Assembly (NCBI RefSeq): GCF_900112795.1
Contig: NZ_FONA01000008.1
Coordinates: 108,140-172,139, forward strand
Direction of reading: 5' to 3'
From: Thermophagus xiamenensis
Lineage (GTDB): Bacteria > Bacteroidota > Bacteroidia > Bacteroidales > Marinilabiliaceae
Length of the DNA: 64,000 nucleotides
A program made the translations under genes and the position numbers. The notes under the pieces were generated by a model. It saw only the letters and a program-made list of their open reading frames with translations, did not search any database and had not been told where the DNA came from. Every line of letters begins with the position of its first letter. Within the stretch, counting starts at the first letter, position 1. Below are positions 58,038-64,000 of the stretch, piece by piece.

Positions 58038-58709
58038 ATGTCTCAAATTGATCCTCAGATTGAAGAAAGCTGGAAGAAAGTTCTGATTAATGAATTCAAT
58101 TCTCCTTATTTTTTAAGTCTCAAGCAATTTTTAATCGAAAGGAAAAAAAAACATACCATTTATCCTCCCGGTCCTCTAATTTTCAATGCATTTAACCAAA
58201 CTCCCCTAGACCGTGTTAAAGTTGTGATAATTGGACAAGATCCATACCATGGTCCCGGCCAGGCACATGGTCTTTGTTTTTCGGTTCCCGAAGGAATTAA
58301 ACTGCCACCCTCTTTACAAAATATCTTCAAAGAAATTGCAGATGATATTGGGACCCCACCACCAGCCTCGGGCGATTTGACACGCTGGGCAAAACAAGGA
58401 GTCCTTTTGCTCAATGCCACACTTACGGTACGGGCTCATACACCAGGCTCACACCAAAATAAAGGCTGGGAACAGTTTACTGATGCAGTTATAAAATTTG
58501 TTTCCGATTATCGGGATAATATCGTCTTTTTACTTTGGGGCAGATATGCGCAAAATAAAGAAGAACTAATAGATAGCACCAAACACTTAATTTTAAAAGC
58601 AGCACATCCGTCGCCTTTCTCTGCCCGAAATGGATTCTTTGGATGTAAGCACTTCTCTAAAACCAATCAATGGTTAGAAGAACACGGAATACAAAAAATT
58701 GAATGGTAA
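58038..58709 (+). CDS. ung: Uracil-DNA glycosylase, family 1
   Basis: Excises uracil from DNA. Catalytic aspartate D68 in GQDPYHGPGQAHGLCFSV, the uracil-binding segment LLLNATLTVRAHTPGSHQNKGWEQFTD, and the HPSPFSA leucine-loop region with catalytic histidine. 223 residues, normal. A TACATTTG box at 58009-58016 lies 22 bases before the ATG. Confidence 0.97.
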   Translation: MSQIDPQIEESWKKVLINEFNSPYFLSLKQFLIERKKKHTIYPPGPLIFNAFNQTPLDRVKVVIIGQDPYHGPGQAHGLCFSVPEGIKLPPSLQNIFKEIADDIGTPPPASGDLTRWAKQGVLLLNATLTVRAHTPGSHQNKGWEQFTDAVIKFVSDYRDNIVFLLWGRYAQNKEELIDSTKHLILKAAHPSPFSARNGFFGCKHFSKTNQWLEEHGIQKIEW

Positions 58710-58719
58710 AGAAAACACA

Positions 58720-58935
58720 ATAAACGAATAAAACGATCATGGCGACTTTTGACACAAAAGAGCATGTATAAAAGACAAAGGCAGAAGTGAACAGGCAGAA
58801 GGCAGAAGAAGTGATTAGTCATTAGTCAACAAGTGGTTAGTGTTAAATAACTAATGACTAAAGACCAACCACTAATGACTACTTTTAAGAAACAATATAT
58901 CAATGAAGTAAGTATAAATCTATACGGATGAGATA
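58720..58935 (+). repeat. Dispersed intergenic repeat, copy E
   Basis: AAACGATCATGGCGACTTTT, GAGCATGTATAAAAG, GGCAGAAGTGAACAGGCAGA, then the long AT-rich foldable block nearly identical to copy A, TTTTAAGAAACAATATATCA and a weaker AAGTATAAATCTATACGGATG end. It fills most of the gap downstream of ung. Confidence 0.85.
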
Positions 58936-58959
58936 TATTGCTATAAAGGTGATTCATAT

Positions 58960-59008
58960 TCAAAAAATAAAATCCCTTTGCCAATACAGCTGACAAAGGG
59001 ATTTTTTT
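58960..59008. terminator. Bidirectional terminator between ung and hsp20
   Basis: AATCCCTTTG (58971-58980) pairs with CAAAGGGATT (58994-59003). A-rich left flank and T-run right flank make it serve both convergent genes. Confidence 0.85.
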
Positions 59009-59045
59009 CATTTTAAATTGCAAACTCGTTAATAATTGCCGTTAC

Positions 59046-59495
59046 TTATTTTATTTCAATAATGCGAGATGGTTTGGGCTTAACTTCTTCACGCTTTTGT
59101 AAAGTAATAATCAATAAACCATCTTTATACTTCGCATTTATTTTGCTCTCATCCACTTCATTCTTGGGAATGGAGAATGAACGATTAAAGGATGAGTAGC
59201 AGAATTCGCGACGTGTATACCCTTTTTCTTCATCTTTCTCTTCTGATTTATCCTCTACTTCGGCAGAAATACTCAGGACTCCATTGTTAATTTCGACTTT
59301 GAAATCATCTTTTTTCATTCCCGGGGCAGCAACTTCTATTACATATTCATTTTCATCTTCCCGTACATTTACTGCGGGAGTTGAAGCTCTTCGCCAGGGA
59401 AAAACCGGAGTGTTAAAGAAATCACCACCAAAGAAATCATCAAAAATATTGGTGATGTCGGGAAACTGGTTATTAAATCTTCTTACAACTGTCAT
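59046..59495 (-). CDS. Hsp20/alpha-crystallin small heat-shock protein
   Basis: ATP-independent holdase of 149 residues. N-terminal arm with DITNIFDDFFGGDFF, alpha-crystallin domain about 42-140 (STPAVNVREDENEYVIEVAAPGMKKDDFKVEI ... YKDGLLIITLQK) and a short C-terminal tail with the I-x-I-type RIIEIK. AGGAGG lies nine bases before the ATG. A sigma-54-like promoter with paired palindromes stands upstream. Confidence 0.95.
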   Translation of the reverse strand: MTVVRRFNNQFPDITNIFDDFFGGDFFNTPVFPWRRASTPAVNVREDENEYVIEVAAPGMKKDDFKVEINNGVLSISAEVEDKSEEKDEEKGYTRREFCYSSFNRSFSIPKNEVDESKINAKYKDGLLIITLQKREEVKPKPSRIIEIK

Positions 59496-59554
59496 AGCTA
59501 AATCCTCCTATTTTTTTAGTTCGACATTTTCTTTAAGCATTCGCTTTAGCATTT

Positions 59555-59571
59555 TTCAAACCCAATGCCAA
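59555..59571 (-). promoter_or_regulatory. Possible sigma-54 promoter of hsp20
   Basis: Minus strand TTGGCATTGGGTTTGAA compares with the -24/-12 consensus TTGGCACGnnnnTTGCT: -24 GG and -12 TTG spacing is correct, with mismatches at the C-G after TTGGCA and at the final C. It lies 60-76 bases before the ATG. Confidence 0.5.
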
Positions 59572-59613
59572 TTCAAAAAAAACGTCCAAACAGGAGAATT
59601 TTTCATTATTTTA

Positions 59614-59657
59614 TGTCATTTTGACATCTTTCTTTGTTAAACAATGCCATTATGACA
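59614..59657 (-). promoter_or_regulatory. Paired palindromes, possible enhancer sites for hsp20
   Basis: TGTCATTTTGACA (59614-59626, perfect arms TGTCA/TGACA) and TGCCATTATGACA (59645-59657, one mismatch) have centres 31 bases apart, about three helical turns, 50-100 bases upstream of the sigma-54-like promoter. This is where enhancer-binding activators bind. The rest of 59658-59957 is AT-rich with no gene. Confidence 0.5.
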
Positions 59658-59958
59658 GCTAAAATATCTTCTTTTTCACTATTCTTATCTTACTCATCTT
59701 TTATTACAACTTTCATTTATTGGCACAAAACCCAGCTAATTCATTATTATTAGGAACATTGCTTAATTAAACGTTTATAAATATCCTTATTGTGCCAAAC
59801 GTTTCTGGTTTTGCTCGATGCATCCTCAAAAGAACAGTGAAAACAGAAATTTCAGGGAATTAAACTACAGTTAACATAGAGATAATACATTTACCATTCA
59901 AAACAATAATCTTTGAAGTGTGGAAACAATTTAATTTCCTCCCAACAATTCCTGTGTG

Positions 59959-59992
59959 AAAAGGGTCGTTTCGAATGCGGAACGACCCTTTT
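59959..59992 (-). terminator. Hairpin after proline dehydrogenase gene
   Basis: Perfect 12-base stem AAAAGGGTCGTT / AACGACCCTTTT, 10-base loop. The T residues are part of the stem; it begins nine bases past the stop codon. Confidence 0.75.
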
Positions 59993-60000
59993 GTATTAAA

Positions 60001-60912
60001 TCAACCTCTTTTAAAAAGAGCCTTTAATATATATGTTATCAAATGAGGATTTTCTTTTAACCGACGAGAAGAATAGCCAAACCACTCTTTACCATAAGGA
60101 ACATAAACCCTCATGGGATGCCCTGCCTTAACAATCTGAGCCCGCAAATCAGGAGTCACTCCATATAACATCTGAAATTCATAACGGTCAGGCTTTACTG
60201 CAAGCGATTTTATCAGCGTTTGTGCATAATCCGTCAATGCCCGGTCGTGGGTGGCGATTCCAACATAGATCCCCTTTTGAAGAAAAAACTCTAAAGCTTT
60301 AATGTATTGTTCATTAATAACTTTTCGTTCTTTATAAGCAATCTCTGGTGGTTCCACATATATCCCTTTACAAAGACGTACATTGACGGGTGTCGAAGAA
60401 GAATGCAATTTCTCCAGGAAGAGTAAATCGTTCGGTGTTCGCTTTAAATAAGCCTGAATAACTATCCCTACGTTTTGTGGGAATTCGGCATGTAATCTTC
60501 GATATAATTCCAACTCATCATCAACACATCGACTATCTTCCATGTCAATACGTACAAAAGAATTATATTCCTTTGCCTTGGCTACAACTTCCCTAACAAA
60601 CTGACAACATACTTCGAAATCTATTAACATTCCAAAATTGGAAGGTTTAAGAGAATATGTTACAGACAATTTTTCTCGCTCAAAACGCTCTATCATATCT
60701 TTATAAATATCCCGAACCATTCTGGCCTCTCCAATATCAGTTATATATTCGCCCAAATGGTCAATGGTTGACGAAACACCATTTTTTGCAAGCCGAGAAG
60801 CAACGGCCACCGCGCTGTCCAATGTTTCTCCTGCAATATATCTTTTAGAGAAAAGCCAAACAATTTTTTTGGGCATCCACGGCAAAACTGAAGCAATTAT
60901 TTTATTAATCAT
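60001..60912 (-). CDS. Proline dehydrogenase
   Basis: FAD-dependent oxidation of proline to pyrroline-5-carboxylate, the stand-alone (monofunctional) form of 303 residues. Barrel motifs: FVRIDMEDSRCVDDE, VGIVIQAYLKRT, VNVRLCKGIYVEPPE, ATHDRALTDYA, YEFQMLYGV, RVYVPYGKEWFGYSSRRLKENP. The last gives the two arginines that bind the proline carboxylate. The partner P5C dehydrogenase gene is not in the window. Confidence 0.93.
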   Translation of the reverse strand: MINKIIASVLPWMPKKIVWLFSKRYIAGETLDSAVAVASRLAKNGVSSTIDHLGEYITDIGEARMVRDIYKDMIERFEREKLSVTYSLKPSNFGMLIDFEVCCQFVREVVAKAKEYNSFVRIDMEDSRCVDDELELYRRLHAEFPQNVGIVIQAYLKRTPNDLLFLEKLHSSSTPVNVRLCKGIYVEPPEIAYKERKVINEQYIKALEFFLQKGIYVGIATHDRALTDYAQTLIKSLAVKPDRYEFQMLYGVTPDLRAQIVKAGHPMRVYVPYGKEWFGYSSRRLKENPHLITYILKALFKRG

Positions 60913-61196
60913 ACGTTAAAACAATAAGGGCCAATAATCCATCCGGACTTTGGTAGGTGAATAATAATCAACCTTTAAAATTTCCATTTTCAGCATTAAA
61001 AAAAAATGATTCATCTCATTATCAGCGCTACCAAGGAAGAAAACTTAAAACCAATTATTTTTTCTTTTCTGTAGGCCAAGCTAAAAGTAAAGCCAAAAAG
61101 AAGTCAGGAAGATATTGTCTCTGCAGAGTTATTGCATTTAGGGCACCACACTATCCACCTAACAAATGCAAGGTGGGGAACAGCATTTTTTGACAA

Positions 61197-63944
61197 ATGA
61201 TTAAACAATCTTTTACATGGGTTTTAAGAAAGGTAAGCCTTTCCATTTTCTCCATTCGTTGCCATCCAATTCGGCCGAATGTAATTCACACTGGTTACCT
61301 GTTATTTTTTATTTTCTTATTGAGCCATACTTTCCTCTGCTCATTTAATTCGGCAAAAGCCCAAAACTGTGACTATCAGGGTGGACAAAACGACGATTGG
61401 ATTTTCGACAAACGTTGCGCTCCGGTTACGGTACAGCGTACTGTTACCTTTCGGGGAGTCAATGACGGTGGAACCGGAAATGTAAGCATTTATTTTGATT
61501 GGGGTGATGGATCTACCCCCGATATTGTGCCGGCAACCGAAATAAGTTCCAATAATTGGCAAGCTGATGCTTCACATATTTACCCAATCGGAGGAGACAA
61601 TTGTAATTATGAAGCACAAGCTTACTTAATGGTTAACGGAGTTCTTTGCACCAGCTCGGTTCAGACCCAAATTGCCACAGTTTGGGATATAGACAATCAA
61701 AATGGAGGAATCATTGACATTTCTCCTGAAATATATCCCATATGCGTAGGTAACGATGGCAGCGTCCAATTTGCAGACATTAGCCAGTGGAATTGTACAC
61801 CACCCGATGAAGAAGACACGCCTAACTTTAGAAATCGATGGACCCAATGGGTTTACGGTACCGACACAACCAATATCTCTACCGCCACGGTTGACGGTAT
61901 AAATTATCCATGGCCATACTATGGACCAATAAATTATTACGCCGGTGATACTGTTTTATCTCCAGCCCCACCGGCGTCCCTTTCCGAAACCATTTATATA
62001 CCGCCCGGATACAATGTTGGCGACCGTTTTATTGTAACAATTCGAAACTGGAACGCCTGCAACCCGTATGATGACCCATCCATTCCGGGTCCACCATCCG
62101 ACCCTGTAAATGGCGATCATCCGCCTGTTGTAACCACTGCGATGGCGATTATTGTCGATCTGCCGGATAACACCATTTCGGCTGCAGGCCCTTTTTGCGA
62201 AACCGATTTACCAACACAACTAATCGCTGCAACCCCCGGCGGAACATGGTCAGGACCGGGGATAGACCCTGAAACTGGCATTTTTAATCCCACAGAGGCG
62301 GGAGCCGGCAACCATAACATTGAATACAATGTTACCAATTCTAATGGCTGTTCTGTTACCGGCTCAATAAATCTGGAAGTAAAAGAATCACCTGTTGTTA
62401 ACATCGCTCCGGGAACTGAGGTTTTCCTTTGTCCCGGACTAGACCTTCAACTATTCGCAGAAATTTCCGGTGGCACCCCACCCTATACGATAAACTGGAG
62501 TGGCGACACCTTGCCTCTAAACAATACTAACACAGTAAATCCGACCTTTTATACTACCAACATCGGAACTTATCATTTAACAGCGTTGGTTACAGACGAT
62601 ACCGGTTGTTCAAATCAAACCGACATAACCATTGAAGTAGAAGATGTCTTTATAAACTTTGATCCAAATCCCATAGCATTGTGTGCCGGTGAAACCATGG
62701 TTTTATCGCCCATAATCTCAGGAGGAAGTAGAAATTTTATTACCCACATATGGTCAGGTCCAAACGTTGATAAATTATCGGCAACCGATATTGCTAACCC
62801 GGTATTTTTCTCCACAGACACCGGCACATTTCAATTCAATTATCAGGTTGTAGATAGTATGGGATGTTCTGACCAAACAAACTTAACAGTTATCGTAAAA
62901 GAAAAGCCTTTTGCTTATGCAGGTGTCGATACTTTAACATGCTCACTACAGTATCAGCTGCATGGAAATGTAAATAACGCCGACAGTTCTCATTGGTCAG
63001 TAATCTCGGGGCCGGGAAACATTTTCTTTGACGACCAAAATTTGGGCACGGCGACTATTTCTGCCGATCAACCGGGCACTTATTTACTTGTATGGGAACT
63101 ACGAAAAGGGAACTGCCTGGATACCGATACTGTGGAAATAACCTTTTCAGAGGCTCCCACACCAACAATTATTGGTCCTTTTCAACTTTGCGGATTAATA
63201 GCAGAGCTTGAAACATTTCCGGGGATAAACGCCGGAACTTGGTCATTAACTTCAGGACCGGGAGAAGCATCTTTTTCGAATATAAACAATCCGCAAACAC
63301 AGGTAGAGGTATCTACTCCCGGCATTTATACCTTTAGCCGGCTGGAGGTCTCACCTGACGGATGTATTGGTGAAACCACCCAAACCATCGAATTTCTACC
63401 CCAAGCCATTGCGGATATGGGGTCTGTTGATGCAGAAAACTGCTCTCCTATTGAAATCACTTTTGAAAATCATTCCATTAATGCTGATACTTACCAATGG
63501 AATTTTGGTGACGGAAGTGCTTCTAGCGAAGAATTGCCAACTCATATCTACGCCGTAAGCGGAACAGAACCAGACACATTAACAATTGAATTACAAGCTT
63601 TAAATTTACATGGCTGCAACGATACTATTTCAAAACAAATAATTATTAAACCTGTCCCTGTCGCATCTTTTGATGCCGATCCGCTGGCAGGATGTTCACC
63701 GCTTGAGGTCTCGTTTACCAACAACTCGGCAGGTGCCGACATATTTTATTGGAATTTCGGTGATTCTTCTTCTATAGAAACAGGGTTTTCCCCTTCTCAT
63801 ACTTTTGTAAATGCTGAAAACTACGTACAATCATATCAAGTCAATCTTACTGCTGAAAATAGTTATGGATGTACCAACTCCCATTCTGTATATATTACCG
63901 TTTATCCCGGATTATGCATTAGAATAATTAAAAGGTGGACTTAG
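61197..63944 (+). CDS. Secreted PKD/Ig-repeat surface protein, ends near window edge (possibly frameshifted)
   Basis: 915 residues. Signal peptide with a long basic lead (helix about 33-50, GYLLFFIFLLSHTFLCSF, cut probably after SAKAQ). The exported part is built of PKD and Ig-like repeats: YFDWGDGSTPD near 100, GGTWSGPGIDPETGIFNPTEAG near 350, two WSG/GCS repeats at 400-570, then PKD units with YQWNFGDGSASSEELPTH and FYWNFGDSSSIETGFSPSH. Such proteins are adhesins or gliding-associated T9SS cargo in Bacteroidota. It ends after VYPG with a short unrelated LCIRIIKRWT and a stop, without the C-terminal T9SS sorting domain that is expected, so the reading frame may be broken at about 63910 or the protein truncated. 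Confidence 0.85.
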   Translation: MIKQSFTWVLRKVSLSIFSIRCHPIRPNVIHTGYLLFFIFLLSHTFLCSFNSAKAQNCDYQGGQNDDWIFDKRCAPVTVQRTVTFRGVNDGGTGNVSIYFDWGDGSTPDIVPATEISSNNWQADASHIYPIGGDNCNYEAQAYLMVNGVLCTSSVQTQIATVWDIDNQNGGIIDISPEIYPICVGNDGSVQFADISQWNCTPPDEEDTPNFRNRWTQWVYGTDTTNISTATVDGINYPWPYYGPINYYAGDTVLSPAPPASLSETIYIPPGYNVGDRFIVTIRNWNACNPYDDPSIPGPPSDPVNGDHPPVVTTAMAIIVDLPDNTISAAGPFCETDLPTQLIAATPGGTWSGPGIDPETGIFNPTEAGAGNHNIEYNVTNSNGCSVTGSINLEVKESPVVNIAPGTEVFLCPGLDLQLFAEISGGTPPYTINWSGDTLPLNNTNTVNPTFYTTNIGTYHLTALVTDDTGCSNQTDITIEVEDVFINFDPNPIALCAGETMVLSPIISGGSRNFITHIWSGPNVDKLSATDIANPVFFSTDTGTFQFNYQVVDSMGCSDQTNLTVIVKEKPFAYAGVDTLTCSLQYQLHGNVNNADSSHWSVISGPGNIFFDDQNLGTATISADQPGTYLLVWELRKGNCLDTDTVEITFSEAPTPTIIGPFQLCGLIAELETFPGINAGTWSLTSGPGEASFSNINNPQTQVEVSTPGIYTFSRLEVSPDGCIGETTQTIEFLPQAIADMGSVDAENCSPIEITFENHSINADTYQWNFGDGSASSEELPTHIYAVSGTEPDTLTIELQALNLHGCNDTISKQIIIKPVPVASFDADPLAGCSPLEVSFTNNSAGADIFYWNFGDSSSIETGFSPSHTFVNAENYVQSYQVNLTAENSYGCTNSHSVYITVYPGLCIRIIKRWT

Positions 63945-64000
63945 GCTTTCCACTTTCGCAAATATTCCGTCCATCCAGGGTCGCCTTTTTGCATTCAAAG

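Noticed and set aside
59717..59735. TTGGCACAAAACCCAGC as a sigma-54 promoter on the plus strand
   Set aside because: Spacing is one base too long and no gene follows on that strand for more than 1 kb.
60957..61193. A 78-codon plus-strand frame just before the PKD-repeat gene
   Set aside because: No recognisable family and biased basic composition from AT-rich DNA; it lies where a leader is expected.

Overview
The window looks like chromosomal DNA of a Bacteroidota species, most likely an anaerobic or facultative marine-type member of Marinilabiliales/Bacteroidales (inference). The grounds are AT-rich intergenic DNA, TAnnTTTG-type -7 promoter boxes, gldE/gldD gliding genes, a T9SS-style PKD-repeat surface protein, a Bacteroidota-type COX24-like microprotein, an EF-G2 paralogue, no tuf between fusA and rpsJ, and Reg_prop/Y_Y_Y sensor architecture.

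Layout. 1-4.8 kb: a MiaB-like and an MtaB-like tRNA methylthiotransferase, a DUF493 protein and a type II NADH dehydrogenase. 4.8-14.1 kb: two small membrane proteins, then signalling genes: a receiver-adenylyl cyclase, a secreted unknown, a hybrid histidine kinase whose kinase half looks degenerate, and a Reg_prop/Y_Y_Y/SpoIIE phosphatase. 14.4-17.2 kb: citrate synthase and enolase, each followed by hairpin terminators. 17.4-35.6 kb: the rpsL-rpsG-fusA, S10, spc and alpha ribosomal clusters in one leftward array of 33 genes from rpsL to rplQ, including secY, map, infA, rpmJ and rpoA. 36-43 kb: fabD (rightward), then a large PPDK_N-type protein with receiver-like domains, RNase G, a 30-residue COX24-like protein and HU (all leftward). 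43.4-48.5 kb: mutY, ssb, gldE, gldD, a phosphopantetheinyl transferase and a GGGP-synthase-like gene, read rightward. 49.4-55.8 kb: EF-G2, then an MCE/Mla-type lipid ABC system (mlaD, auxiliary lipoprotein, STAS-MlaE fusion, mlaF). 55.8-64 kb: MATE exporter, superoxide dismutase, uracil-DNA glycosylase, Hsp20 with a probable sigma-54 promoter, proline dehydrogenase and a PKD-repeat surface protein that stops near the window edge.

The ribosomal array, central metabolism and DNA repair are ordinary core genome. The non-routine signals are: a family of at least five dispersed intergenic repeats, two edges of which coincide with start codons of neighbouring genes; a REP-like palindrome cluster that enters the end of a coding region; a 120-bp element with perfect 17-bp terminal inverted repeats beside a gene-free tract with CCGG cores spaced about 62 bp; a pseudokinase-like hybrid kinase; a PPDK_N/receiver fusion lacking the PEP-transfer half; EF-G2 without the catalytic histidine; and a sigma-54-like promoter with two paired palindromes upstream of hsp20. 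No CRISPR array, tRNA, rRNA, prophage or complete transposase gene was seen.
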